Assembly (NCBI RefSeq): GCF_903903185.1
Contig: NZ_CAIUXT010000177.1
Span: forward strand, 1-38,884
Reading direction: 5' to 3'
DNA from: an uncultured Rhodoblastus sp.
GTDB lineage: Bacteria > Pseudomonadota > Alphaproteobacteria > Rhizobiales > Beijerinckiaceae
Length of the DNA: 38,884 bases
The position numbers and the translations under genes are program-made. Shown here in pieces: positions 6,944-17,316 of the stretch (position 1 is its first letter; every line of letters starts with the position of its first letter). The notes beneath the pieces were generated by a model, which was not told where the DNA came from, ran no database searches, and saw only the letters and a list, made by a program, of their open reading frames with translations.

Positions 6944-9654
6944 CCGGCGCCGTCGCCCGGCTCGACCGCGTCACGCATCTTTATGGCCGCGTGCGGGCGC
7001 TGGACGACGTGAGCCTGGAGCTTCCTGCCGGAAAAAGGATCGGCTTGATCGGACCGGACGGGGTCGGCAAATCCACCCTGCTGGCCCTCGTCGCAGGGGT
7101 GCGCCGCATCCAGACCGGCGAGGTGATGGCGCTCGGCGGCGACATGCGCGATGCGGGCCATCGCGCCGCCTGCGCCGCCCGCATCGCCTATATGCCGCAA
7201 GGCCTCGGCCGCAATCTCTATCCGACGCTCTCGGTGTTCGAAAACATCGACTTTTTCGGCCGCCTGTTCGGCCAGGGCGCGCCGGAGCGCGCCGCGCGCA
7301 TCGCCGAACTGCTTGCGGCGACCGGGCTCGCGCCCTTCGCGGATCGTCCCGCCGCGCAATTGTCGGGCGGCATGAAGCAGAAATTGTCGCTGTGTTGCGC
7401 CCTGATCCACGACCCCGACCTGTTGATCCTCGACGAGCCGACCACGGGCGTCGATCCGTTGTCGCGGCGGCAGTTCTGGGAGCTGATCGACCGGATTCGC
7501 GCGCGTCGCGCCCACATGAGCGTGATCGTCGCCACCGCCTATATGGAGGAGGCCGAGCGCTTCGACTGGCTGGCCGCGCTCAATGACGGGAAAGTCATCG
7601 GCGCCGGGGCGCCGGCCGAATTGCGCGCACGAACCGGCCAGCCGACGCTCGACGCCGCCTTCATCTCGCTGCTGCCGGCCGAAGCGCAGGCCGATCACCA
7701 GCCGATCGTGCTGCCGCCTTTGCCGCCCGACGATGGCGCGCCGGCGATCGAAGCCGAAAACCTCACCTGCCGCTTCGGCGATTTCACCGCCGTCGATCAC
7801 GTCAGTTTCAAGATCCGGCGCGGCGAGATCTTCGGCTTCCTCGGCTCGAACGGCTGCGGCAAATCGACCACGATGAAAATGCTGACCGGCCTGCTGAAAC
7901 CGAGCGAAGGCCGGGCCCTGCTGTTTGGCCAGACGCTGGACGCGGGGGATCTGGCGACGCGCCGGCGCGTCGGCTACATGTCGCAGGGCTTTTCGCTCTA
8001 CAGCGAGCTGACGGTGCGGCAGAACCTGCGCCTGCACGCCGAATTATTCGACCTGCCAGACAAGGAGGTGGGTCCGCGCATCGAGGAAATGCTGAAGCGG
8101 TTCGATCTGGCGGGGGTCGCGGACTCGCGTCCCGAAAGCCTGCCGCTCGGCATGAAGCAGCGCCTCCAGCTCGCCGTGGCGGTCATCCATCGCCCGGATA
8201 TGCTGATCCTCGACGAGCCGACTTCCGGCGTCGATCCCATCGCGCGGGATAATTTCTGGCGCCTGCTGATCGCGCTGTCACGCGAGGACGGCGTCACCAT
8301 TTTCATCTCGACCCATTTCATGAACGAGGCCGAGCGCTGCGACCGCATCTCGCTGATGCACGCCGGCAAGGTGCTGGCCATCGGCGCACCTGCCGAGTTG
8401 GTCGCGCAAAGCGGCAAGGCCAATCTCGAACAGGCCTTCATCGCCCGTCTCGAAACGGCGGAGGGGCCCCAGACTATCGGCGAGGCGGAATTTCGCGACG
8501 GCGCGCCGCCGAAAGGCGGCAAGCCGAAGGCGTTCGACCCGGCCCGGCTCTGGGCCTATGCCCGGCGCGAAACCATGGAAATCCTGCGCGACCGCCTGCG
8601 TCTCGGCTTCGCCATTCTCGCTCCCGTCCTGCTGCTGCTGACCTTCGGCTATGGCATTTCATTCGACGTCGAGAACCTGAGCTTCGCCGCCTTCGATCAG
8701 GACAATTCGCTGGAGAGCCGCGAATTGCTCGAAAATTTCGCCGGCTCGCGCTATTTCGCGCAGAAACGCGACATCGCCTCCGAAACCGATCTCGAACGAC
8801 GGCTGGCCAGCGGCGAATTGAAACTGGCCGTCGAAATCCCCGCGGGTTTCGGCAAGGATCTGGTCGCAGGCAAGTCGCCCGAAGTCGCGGTCTGGATCGA
8901 CGGCGCCATGCCCTTTCGCGGCGAAACCATCCGCTCCTATATCGACGGCATTTCGAAAGTCTATCTGGCCGAACAATATCGCCGGCGCAATCTCGTCTCG
9001 GTCGCGTCGCCGATCAATATCGAGACGCGCTTCCGCTACAACCAGGCCTTCAAGAGCGTCTATTCGATCATACCCGGCGTCATCATGCTGATCCTGATGC
9101 TGATTCCCACCATGCTGACCGCCGTGGGCGTGGTGCGGGAAAAGGAAGTCGGCTCCATCGCCAATTTTCGCTCAACGCCGGTGACGCGGACGGAATTCCT
9201 GCTGGGCAAGCAGGCCCCCTATGTCCTCTTGTCCTTCCTCAGTTTCCTGCTGCTGCTCGCGACGGCGATCGTCCTGTTCGGTCTGCCGGTGCGCGGATCG
9301 GCGCCGGCGCTGGTTCTCGGCGCGCTGCTTTATATTTTCGCCACGACGTCGCTTGGCATCCTGCTTTCCTCCTTTGTCAGCACCCAAGTCGCGGCGACGT
9401 TCATCGCCGCGATCATCTCGATCCTGCCCACGGTGAATTTTTCCGGCCTGCTCATTCCCGTCTCTTCCCTGTCCGATTCGGGGCGCTGGGTCGGGCTCGC
9501 CTTTCCGTCGAGCTGGTTTCAGGAGATCAGCGTCGGCGCCTTCACCAAGGGGTTGGGCTTCCCGACGCTCGCGCCAGACCTCGCGGCCTTGGTCCTGTTC
9601 AGTCTGGCCTATCTGATCTGCGCCGTCGCGGCGCTGCAAAAGCAGGAGCGCTGA
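6940..9654 (+). CDS. rbbA: ABC transporter with two ATPase domains fused to an ABC-2 permease (RbbA/YhiH-like)
   Basis: A 904-residue fusion. ATPase domain 1 has Walker A GPDGVGKST (38-46), signature LSGGMKQK (141-148) and Walker B LLILDEP. ATPase domain 2 has Walker A GSNGCGKST (302-310), a variant signature LPLGMKQR (401-408) and MLILDEP. From about residue 550 an ABC-2 permease follows: one segment (LGFAILAPVLLLLTFGYG), a large extracytoplasmic loop, then five segments near the C terminus. E. coli RbbA, with this same layout, was described as a ribosome-bound ATPase; by context here it is more likely the energised half of a drug or toxic-compound exporter. One base separates it from the permease gene downstream. 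The weakened second signature suggests unequal ATP sites. Confidence 0.9.
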   Translation: MTGAVARLDRVTHLYGRVRALDDVSLELPAGKRIGLIGPDGVGKSTLLALVAGVRRIQTGEVMALGGDMRDAGHRAACAARIAYMPQGLGRNLYPTLSVFENIDFFGRLFGQGAPERAARIAELLAATGLAPFADRPAAQLSGGMKQKLSLCCALIHDPDLLILDEPTTGVDPLSRRQFWELIDRIRARRAHMSVIVATAYMEEAERFDWLAALNDGKVIGAGAPAELRARTGQPTLDAAFISLLPAEAQADHQPIVLPPLPPDDGAPAIEAENLTCRFGDFTAVDHVSFKIRRGEIFGFLGSNGCGKSTTMKMLTGLLKPSEGRALLFGQTLDAGDLATRRRVGYMSQGFSLYSELTVRQNLRLHAELFDLPDKEVGPRIEEMLKRFDLAGVADSRPESLPLGMKQRLQLAVAVIHRPDMLILDEPTSGVDPIARDNFWRLLIALSREDGVTIFISTHFMNEAERCDRISLMHAGKVLAIGAPAELVAQSGKANLEQAFIARLETAEGPQTIGEAEFRDGAPPKGGKPKAFDPARLWAYARRETMEILRDRLRLGFAILAPVLLLLTFGYGISFDVENLSFAAFDQDNSLESRELLENFAGSRYFAQKRDIASETDLERRLASGELKLAVEIPAGFGKDLVAGKSPEVAVWIDGAMPFRGETIRSYIDGISKVYLAEQYRRRNLVSVASPINIETRFRYNQAFKSVYSIIPGVIMLILMLIPTMLTAVGVVREKEVGSIANFRSTPVTRTEFLLGKQAPYVLLSFLSFLLLLATAIVLFGLPVRGSAPALVLGALLYIFATTSLGILLSSFVSTQVAATFIAAIISILPTVNFSGLLIPVSSLSDSGRWVGLAFPSSWFQEISVGAFTKGLGFPTLAPDLAALVLFSLAYLICAVAALQKQER

Positions 9655-9655
9655 C

Positions 9656-10798
9656 ATGCGCCCCCCGATCGATTTTGCGACGATCAAAAGGATCCGCCTG
9701 CTGAGCGTCAAGGAGTTGCGCAGCCTGTTCGCCGATCCGGTCCTGATCGCCTTCATCGTCTATGTTTTCAGCCTGGCGGTCTGGCAGATCGCCTCCGGCG
9801 CCAAGCTCGAAGTCGAATCCGCGCGAGTGGCCGTGGTCGACGAGGATCGTTCCGAACTGTCGCGGCGGATCGCCGGCGCGCTGCTGCCGCCTTTGTTCCG
9901 TTCGGCGGAGCCGATTTCCGTCCAGGAGATCGACCCCGGCATGAATCGCGGCCGCTATGTCTTCGTGATCGAAATCCCGCCAAAATTCGAGTCCGACCTG
10001 CTGTCGGGCAAAAAGCCATCGATCCAGATCAATGTCGACGCCACCGCCATGGCGCTTGCCGGCAATGGCGCCGTGGACATCCAGAAAATCGTTTTGCAGG
10101 AGGCGTCATCCTTCCTGACCGGGGGCTCCGGCGTCGCCGAACAGCCGGTCAATCTGGTCGTGCGGGAGAAATTCAATCCCGACCTGCATACCGTCTGGTT
10201 CACCTCGGTGATGCAGGTCATCAACAATATCGCGATACTCTCGATCATCCTGACCGGCGCCGCGCTGATCCGCGAGCGCGAGCACGGCACGATCGAACAT
10301 TTGCTGGTCATGCCGGTCACGCCGATGGAAATCATGCTGGCGAAAATCGTCGCCAATGGCGCGGTGATCGTCGCCGCCTCGATCCTTTCGCTCCAGATCG
10401 TCGTCCGAGGGGCGCTGGGCGTGCCCATCGCGGGTTCCATGCCCCTGTTCATCACCGGCGCGATCCTGTTCATGGTCTCGGTCACGGCGCTCGGACTGCT
10501 GCTGGCCACCTACGCCCGCACCATGCCGCAATTCGGACTGCTCGCCATGCCGGTGATCATCATTCTCTACCTGCTTTCGGGCGCCACGACGCCGCTCGAA
10601 ACCATGCCCGGCTGGCTGCAGACCTTCATGCAGTTCACGCCCAACACCCAGTTCGTCGCCTTCGCCCAGGCGGTGCTTTACCGGGGCGCGGGCGTTGATC
10701 TCGTCTGGCCGCAAATGCTGGCGATGGCGGCGATCGGCATCGCGACCATCCTGCTGTGCCGCGCGCGATTCGCCCGGGCGATCAGCGCTTCCCCTTGA
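9656..10798 (+). CDS. yhhJ: ABC-2 type permease (YhhJ-like)
   Basis: A 380-residue inner-membrane protein forming the second permease half of the exporter. After a basic N terminus there is one membrane segment (PVLIAFIVYVFSLAVWQIAS) and a soluble extracytoplasmic domain (VESARVAVVDEDRSELSRRI). A cluster of five membrane segments follows from about residue 175 (NNIAILSIILTGAALI, EIMLAKIVANGAVIVAASIL, LLAMPVIIILYLLSG). The EHGTIEHLLVMPVTPMEIML stretch is the typical coupling-helix region of ABC-2 permeases. It starts one base after the rbbA-like stop codon and closes the operon. No downstream terminator is evident. Confidence 0.9.
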   Translation: MRPPIDFATIKRIRLLSVKELRSLFADPVLIAFIVYVFSLAVWQIASGAKLEVESARVAVVDEDRSELSRRIAGALLPPLFRSAEPISVQEIDPGMNRGRYVFVIEIPPKFESDLLSGKKPSIQINVDATAMALAGNGAVDIQKIVLQEASSFLTGGSGVAEQPVNLVVREKFNPDLHTVWFTSVMQVINNIAILSIILTGAALIREREHGTIEHLLVMPVTPMEIMLAKIVANGAVIVAASILSLQIVVRGALGVPIAGSMPLFITGAILFMVSVTALGLLLATYARTMPQFGLLAMPVIIILYLLSGATTPLETMPGWLQTFMQFTPNTQFVAFAQAVLYRGAGVDLVWPQMLAMAAIGIATILLCRARFARAISASP

Positions 10799-10915
10799 CG
10801 AGACGTTCAAGTGGTTGATCTCGAAGCGATCGACAATTCCGGCGCTTGTTCATTGCGGTTAATCGACCACCATGGTTGTCGCGCCGAACATGCCTTTCCC
10901 TGCTCCCGGATCTCC

Positions 10916-11003
10916 GCGGCGCTGAAGCTGCGAACCGCAGCCAGCGGTCGTTTGAAATGACGGCTGTCCGCCAGCTTCGCGCCAAAAGCGGTAATCCGAC
11001 CCA
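10916..11003 (+). repeat. Dispersed repeat copy R2
   Basis: An 88-base element starting GCGGCGCTGAAGCTG and containing AACCGCAGCCAGCGGTCG and CCGCCAGCTTCGCGCC. It aligns without large gaps to R3 at 12665-12752, same orientation. It overlaps the 5' part of a longer open frame, so I do not count that part as coding. Confidence 0.7.
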
Positions 11004-11070
11004 CATCGCTTCAGATATCCACCACGAAGATCCATCTCGCTCGATCTCCGACCATGGACCAAGTTCGTTC

Positions 11071-11364
11071 ATGGAACACCAGATCGCGACATTCGACGCC
11101 CAACCGTCAGACGCAATCGTGCAGACCCTGCTTAACAAACACGACATCAAAATCGCGCTCTACGATGGACACGTCGAGCGCGCGGCCTTCACTATCGTTG
11201 ACGACAAGACCTGGAACGCCTGCAAAGCTTCTGAACCTGGGCGTCATTACAGCAACGACGATACCTGCGGTTATCACCCAGTCACAGCGTTTGAAATACT
11301 CAAAACACGCTATCCAGACATCACGCCGCAAGCGATCTCCGCACCGGCAACGCTTGCTACCTGA
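11071..11364 (+). CDS. Small hypothetical protein
   Basis: From ATG 11071 a 97-residue frame runs to TGA. Codon third positions are mostly G or C, as expected for a real gene here. The sequence begins MEHQIATFDAQPSDAIVQTL and continues IKIALYDGHVERAAFTIVDD. It has no signal peptide and no motif I recognise. The open frame extends further upstream, but that extension is inside dispersed repeat R2, so I start after the repeat. No good ribosome site precedes the ATG. It could be a fragment of a larger gene cut by the repeat. It lies 112 bases before the TacA-TacT pair, in the same orientation. Confidence 0.4.
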   Translation: MEHQIATFDAQPSDAIVQTLLNKHDIKIALYDGHVERAAFTIVDDKTWNACKASEPGRHYSNDDTCGYHPVTAFEILKTRYPDITPQAISAPATLAT

Positions 11365-11422
11365 CCACGCGCCGTGATCGCCTTTCTCGCGGCGGATCCC
11401 GTCTCTCATCTACAGCAAAAAA

Positions 11423-11456
11423 TGTCATGACAATGTCTGACAAATTGCAGTAGTAT
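11423..11456 (+). promoter_or_regulatory. Promoter and twin operators of the tacAT module
   Basis: Two neighbouring palindromes of the same type, TGTCATGACA (11423-11432) and TGTCTGACA (11434-11442), sit over a possible promoter: ATGACA at 11427-11432, 18-base spacer, TAGTAT at 11451-11456. Paired short palindromes fit a ribbon-helix-helix antitoxin that represses its own operon. Confidence 0.6.
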
Positions 11457-11476
11457 GAAAATACAGAGGAATAGCC

Positions 11477-11767
11477 ATGATCACACGTTCATCCCGAACC
11501 GAAAAACTCGATCTCCGCCTCACCCCAGAGGCCAAACGCACTCTTGCCGCCGCCGCAAAAGCCGAGCGCCGATCACTATCCGATTTCGTACTCGCCAGCG
11601 CCCTCGGCCGCGCCGAAGAGGCGCTGGCCGACCGCCGCGTCTTCCAACTCTCCCCAGAGAAATGGCAAGCTTTCGTCACGGCTCTCGACAATCCGCCACG
11701 TGACATGCCCCACCTGCGCGCGCTGATGAACAAGCCTGGCATCTTTTCCAGCGGCGAGCCCGCATGA
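11477..11767 (+). CDS. tacA: TacA-like antitoxin (DUF1778)
   Basis: A 96-residue DUF1778 antitoxin, starting at ATG 11477. The N-terminal ribbon-helix-helix is KLDLRLTPEAKRTLAAAAKA, then RRSLSDFVLASAL; it binds operator DNA as a dimer. The C-terminal tail (RRVFQLSPEKWQAFVTALDN) is the part that wraps the partner acetyltransferase in this family and blocks its active site. The stop overlaps the toxin start by four bases (ATGA), the normal coupling for TacAT pairs. Two TGTC-GACA palindromes about 40 bases upstream are the likely autoregulatory sites. Confidence 0.9.
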   Translation: MITRSSRTEKLDLRLTPEAKRTLAAAAKAERRSLSDFVLASALGRAEEALADRRVFQLSPEKWQAFVTALDNPPRDMPHLRALMNKPGIFSSGEPA

Positions 11768-12255
11768 CGCAGTTCCGTATCGAAAAGCTCCACCGCCATC
11801 ATGCCGTCGATGCGTTTGACTGCGGCGAGGAGCCGCTAAACCGCTTCCTTGCCCGTTTCGCCCTTTCCAATCAGCAGGCGAACGCCTCGCAAACCTATGT
11901 CGGTCTCGCGGACGAGGCCGTCATCGGCTTCTATACACTTGTTGTCGGCGAAGTCCGCTATGACGACGCTCCGGAACGGTTAACCAAGGGCCTTGCCCGC
12001 CATCCTCTGCCGATCATGCTCCTGGCCCGCCTCGGCGTCAGCGTGGACTGGCAAGGCAAGGGCCTCGGCGCAGATCTACTGCGCAATGCTATCCTGCGCA
12101 CGCTGGCCGCCGCCGACATCGCCGGCATCCGCGCGCTGGCCGTGCATGCCAAAAACGAACGGGCGCACGCCTTTTACCAGCGTTTTGATTTCATGGAATC
12201 ACCGACCGACCCGCTCCACCTGTTCGCGCTCATCAAAGACCTGAAACGGCTGTAA
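11764..12255 (+). CDS. tacT: TacT-like GNAT acetyltransferase toxin
   Basis: A 163-residue GNAT-fold toxin. Members of this family acetylate the amino group of charged aminoacyl-tRNAs and so stop translation. The opening IEKLHRHHAVDAFDCGEEPL, then NRFLARFALSNQQ, is characteristic. The acetyl-CoA binding loop lies around LGVSVDWQGKGLGADLLRNA (motif A, Q/R-G-x-G-L-G), followed by ALAVHAKNERAHAFYQRFDF, which carries the conserved tyrosine used as general acid. All parts of the fold are present at the usual length, so it should be active. It is neutralised by the antitoxin encoded immediately upstream with overlapping codons. Confidence 0.9.
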   Translation: MTQFRIEKLHRHHAVDAFDCGEEPLNRFLARFALSNQQANASQTYVGLADEAVIGFYTLVVGEVRYDDAPERLTKGLARHPLPIMLLARLGVSVDWQGKGLGADLLRNAILRTLAAADIAGIRALAVHAKNERAHAFYQRFDFMESPTDPLHLFALIKDLKRL

Positions 12256-12834
12256 TCACCAGCCACAAACGGCACTCGAACCGCCTCAACCCGCCTAAAA
12301 GCTACTTAAAATGTTACAGACCGCCACCCCACATTTAGATCCGCCGGAGACAACGGGATAAGCCGCTCTTGTTTTTACACGTTTTCTTCACGCGAACCGG
12401 GTCTACTTCGCTTGAAAACGCCCTTTCGTCCTTCACTCTTTACATTACAGTAACCTGAGAGCGCGGCAAGTCATCCAAAAGAGAAGGCAAAAGCGGCTCC
12501 GAACCGAGGAACTTCCGCTTTCACAGCACCCAAACTGTTGCGGCGAGATCGGCGGATGTCGCCTTCGGGTCAAAACTCCCCGGTCAGGCTGCTCTTTCGA
12601 CGACCGCTGTCCTCAAGAAAGCAGTCGGAATCATCGGTTCGATCGATTTGCGGCGCCGGTCCTCGCGGCGCTGAAGCTCCAAACCGCAGATAGCGGCCGC
12701 TCGAATTGACGGTTGGCCGCCAGCTCGGCGCCACAAGCGGGAATTCGACTCGGCTCTGGGTATCCGCGGACCGTGAAGGAAAGCGGAAGTTCGATTTGAC
12801 GGCGCGGCGGCCCCACGCCTTAATCGCCGAGGCT
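12256..12834 (+). other. Gene-free interval containing repeat R3
   Basis: About 580 bases between the toxin gene and the convergent Crp/Fnr gene. I see no credible frame. It contains a partial repeat-like block starting at 12568 (GGTCAAAACTCCCCGGTC) and the full repeat copy R3 at 12665-12752. Confidence 0.6.
12665..12752 (+). repeat. Dispersed repeat copy R3
   Basis: An 88-base element starting GCGGCGCTGAAGCTC, with AACCGCAGATAGCGGCCGCT and CCGCCAGCTCGGCGCC. It aligns end to end with R2 (10916-11003) and in its centre with R1 (4891-4947). R2 and R3 bracket the tacAT module in direct orientation. Confidence 0.7.
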
Positions 12835-13530
12835 TTACCCCTGTTCGACGAAAGCGCGCAACGCTGCCGGGAAGCAAACGATTTTCCCGCGATGACCCAG
12901 TTCGACCAGCCCGCGCGCCGCCATTCGTTTCAGCATTGTGCCAGCGGAATTGCGCGACAGGTTGGCCGCGCCCGCCAGTTCATCCTGCATGATTGGAACA
13001 TCGACCGGCTTCGAGTCTTTGGGACCGGCGAAACGGCGCCCGCTCAGCCGCAGCAGCACCGCCGCGCAGCGCCGCTCATTGTCCCGGATCAGCAGGTCGG
13101 CGGCTGCGATGAGGGCAATGTCGCCGTTGGCGATTGCGGGCTTGATGAAGTGGCGCCACCACTCCGGCCGCGCCGACAGAGCTTTTTTCACATCGGCCTG
13201 GGAAATGCGCGCCAGCCAGACCGGCGTTCGGGCGCTGGCCGCGGTCGGCCGGGGGCGATCGAACGCGATCGGACCGTAGCCTAACCACAGAACAGGATGC
13301 CCCAAATGCATGAGCGGCGTGTCCGGGCGGCCGACAACCGACCTCATTTCGACGATGCCGTCCGCCAGCCCGATCAACTCGCCCTCCGCTTCGCCGCCGG
13401 TCTGGATCAGGGCGCCAGCCTCAAGGCGCTCCCAGCTGCTGCGCGACAATATGGACTGCCCGAAATCGGCGGGCGCGGCGCCGAGCCAGCCGCGCGTGGA
13501 GAGGATGCGCATGCCCTCTTCTCGATCCAT
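12835..13530 (-). CDS. Crp/Fnr family transcriptional regulator
   Basis: A 231-residue regulator with ATG at 13530. The N-terminal half is a cyclic-nucleotide-binding-like beta-roll (FGQSILSRSSWERLEAGALI, then GGEAEGELIGLADGIVEM). It lacks the conserved nucleotide-binding arginine motif and any cysteine cluster, so it probably senses neither cAMP nor oxygen in the classical way. The C-terminal winged helix is PIMQDELAGAANLSRNSAGT followed by MLKRMAARGLVELGHRGKIV. It is divergent from the sulfatase gene across a 289-base gap that contains an inverted repeat, so it may regulate that cluster. The ligand and targets are unknown. Confidence 0.82.
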   Translation of the reverse strand: MDREEGMRILSTRGWLGAAPADFGQSILSRSSWERLEAGALIQTGGEAEGELIGLADGIVEMRSVVGRPDTPLMHLGHPVLWLGYGPIAFDRPRPTAASARTPVWLARISQADVKKALSARPEWWRHFIKPAIANGDIALIAAADLLIRDNERRCAAVLLRLSGRRFAGPKDSKPVDVPIMQDELAGAANLSRNSAGTMLKRMAARGLVELGHRGKIVCFPAALRAFVEQG

Positions 13531-13730
13531 GTCAAAACCTCTGAAGCAACTTCAACTTTTTCCGCCGAGCGGGCCTTCAAGACCCAAAATTGGGCACAGG
13601 AAATATTGATTACATGTTAGCTTCGCGGAGGAAAACGATTTTTGGAGCGCGAGCGATCCGACAACAACCACTTTTGCCAATGTCGGCTGCCGCCGCATGA
13701 CCATCGGTCCGTGAAAGCCGGCTCAAGGAA

Positions 13731-13747
13731 TGGTCGTTTTGCGACCA
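13731..13747. promoter_or_regulatory. Inverted repeat upstream of the sulfatase gene
   Basis: TGGTCG, five bases, CGACCA: perfect six-base arms located 73 bases before the sulfatase start and 200 bases from the divergent Crp/Fnr start. It is a candidate regulator-binding site; which protein binds is unknown. Confidence 0.4.
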
Positions 13748-13819
13748 AATCGTGGGATGCGGCCAGGGTAAATTCGCCTTGGCTTGTCGCATGGGAAACG
13801 CCAGGAGGAGGAGGTTGCA

Positions 13820-15505
<1,686 letters not shown>

Positions 15506-15518
15506 AGGCTGCCGGGTT

Positions 15519-15550
15519 ACGGTGGCGGCGATACAAAGCGCCGCCACCGT
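15519..15550 (+). terminator. Hairpin terminator after the sulfatase
   Basis: A perfect 12-base stem (ACGGTGGCGGCG with CGCCGCCACCGT, loop of eight bases) starts 14 bases after the sulfatase stop. TTTT follows seven bases beyond it. The stem is strong, but the short T-run means it could also be an mRNA-stabilising hairpin. Confidence 0.6.
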
Positions 15551-15606
15551 CGCCTTTTCACCGTAACCGAACTTTTTCTTTCGATGGCTGAACGGGATAT
15601 CCAACG

Positions 15607-17088
15607 ATGAAATTGAAGCGAGCAAGGCTCCTTGCCATGACTGCGCTCTGCGCCATCGGCGCCGCGAACATCGCAGGCAATGTTCTTGCCCAACAGGTCG
15701 CGATTCCACAAAAAGCCGCCGAAGTTCCCGGCCCGGCGCCGGGTCCGATGACCAAGGAATATGTGCAATTGGTGGGCCGGATGGCCTATCTCTGGGGCTG
15801 GCCGCTTGTTTACGTCCATAACCAGCGCGATGCGCTCTCCAAAGCGCCCGAGCCGATCCTTCTCAATGGCGTTTTGCCTCTGGCGCCGATGAATGGCGTC
15901 GTGATGCTGACCAGCTATATCAGCCCGGCCGAGAGGTATATCGGCGACCCCAACCAGGACGTCGTCTACGGGCTGGGCTATCTCTCGCTCGAAAAAGAGC
16001 CCGTCGTCGTTCAGGTTCCGGATTTTGGCGACCGCTTCTGGACCTTGCCGGTCTATGACGCGCGCACGGACCAGATCAGCGAACTTGGTTTGCAATATGG
16101 AACCAGGCCCGGCTTCTATATGATCGTCGGGCCGGATTGGAAAGGCGCGACCCCGTCCGGCATTGCCGGCGTGATCCGCTCCTCCACCAACTTCGGCATC
16201 GCTATGCCGCGCATCTTCATGAATGACACGCCCGAGGATCACGCGGCCATCCAGCCGGCGCTGTCGCAAATCCAGTTCTACCCGTTGAGTCAGTTCGACG
16301 GAAAGATGAAGACGAAGGACTGGAGCAAGATTCCCAAGATCGACCGGAAGGGAGTCCCGGCCAAATATTCGTCCACCCAGCCGCCCTGGGTCGACCCGGC
16401 GACCTTCTTCGACGAACTGCCGACGGTCATGAAGGAAGTTCCGCCGCTCCCCGGCGAGGAAGCGCTCTACAAACAGATCGGCAGCGTGCTCGATGCGGCC
16501 GCGAAAGACCCGGAAGTGATGAAGACGCTGCGGGAAACCGCCTTTGCGGCGGACCCGGAACTGATCGCCCCCATGATGCGGTGGCGCTTCAACGGCCAGC
16601 CGGCGGGCAATGGCTGGACGTCTCCGGCCAACAACGGGGCGTTCGGCGCCGATTATTACCACCGCACCGGCGCCGTGAAGGCCGACCCCTACGACAACAA
16701 GCGCAACGAGACGATGTATTTCTACACGGACAACGATACGTCCTTGAAGCAACTCGTGGGCAAGTCCTCTTATTCCGTCACCTTCCCGAAAGGAGAGCTA
16801 CCGCCGGTAAAGGGGTTCTGGTCGCTGACGATGTACGACCCCGAACATTATTTCGCGGAAAACGCCCTGCACCGCTTCGCCCTTGGCACCAAGGACAAGA
16901 CGCTGAAATACAACGCGGACGGCTCGTTGACCCTTTACCTCGGGCACAAGTCTCCGGGCGCGGACAAGGAGTCCAACTGGCTCCCGGCCCCGGCCGGGAA
17001 TTTCTCGATTTGGCTCCGGGCCTATTGGCCCGAACAGGCCATCCTCGACGGTTCCTGGAAGCCGCCGGTGGTGAGCCGGCTCCGGTAA
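15607..17088 (+). CDS. Exported DUF1254/DUF1214 protein
   Basis: A 493-residue periplasmic or secreted protein with signal peptide LLAMTALCAIGAANIAGNVL. The N-terminal domain is DUF1254: YLWGWPLVYVHNQRDALSKA, MNGVVMLTSYISPAERYIGD and VVQVPDFGDRFWTLPVYDAR. The C-terminal DUF1214 domain includes ETMYFYTDNDTSLKQLVGKS, VKGFWSLTMYDPEHYFAENA and the final SNWLPAPAGNFSIWLRAYWP. Both domains are widespread in proteobacteria and their biochemical role is not established. It lies 101 bases after the sulfatase in the same direction, beyond a hairpin. Neighbouring exported proteins suggest an envelope or scavenging function, but this is only context. Confidence 0.88.
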   Translation: MKLKRARLLAMTALCAIGAANIAGNVLAQQVAIPQKAAEVPGPAPGPMTKEYVQLVGRMAYLWGWPLVYVHNQRDALSKAPEPILLNGVLPLAPMNGVVMLTSYISPAERYIGDPNQDVVYGLGYLSLEKEPVVVQVPDFGDRFWTLPVYDARTDQISELGLQYGTRPGFYMIVGPDWKGATPSGIAGVIRSSTNFGIAMPRIFMNDTPEDHAAIQPALSQIQFYPLSQFDGKMKTKDWSKIPKIDRKGVPAKYSSTQPPWVDPATFFDELPTVMKEVPPLPGEEALYKQIGSVLDAAAKDPEVMKTLRETAFAADPELIAPMMRWRFNGQPAGNGWTSPANNGAFGADYYHRTGAVKADPYDNKRNETMYFYTDNDTSLKQLVGKSSYSVTFPKGELPPVKGFWSLTMYDPEHYFAENALHRFALGTKDKTLKYNADGSLTLYLGHKSPGADKESNWLPAPAGNFSIWLRAYWPEQAILDGSWKPPVVSRLR

Positions 17089-17316
17089 ACTTGTGGACCG
17101 GGCGCAACTCGGGCTGCAATTCCGTATTCGATTGGTTCAAAACAAGCCTCCGCCAGTATCGTGCACACGGGAAAAGGTATTTGGTAAACTACGACGCGGC
17201 CTTTTGTTACGCTTGTGCAAAGAAAATCCATCCTGTCGGCGCCGGCGGCGCCTGTCGGGTCGAAGAGTTGACAAGCGGCGGAATTGAAAATGTTGGACCA
17301 TGAAGCGCAACGGAGC

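Noticed and set aside
6706-8037. Minus-strand frame of 443 codons opposite the exporter genes
   Set aside because: Spans two real, overlapping genes on the other strand; composition is typical of an antisense shadow.
10846-11070. 5' extension of the small hypothetical gene at 11071
   Set aside because: This part is inside dispersed repeat R2, whose other copies are non-coding.
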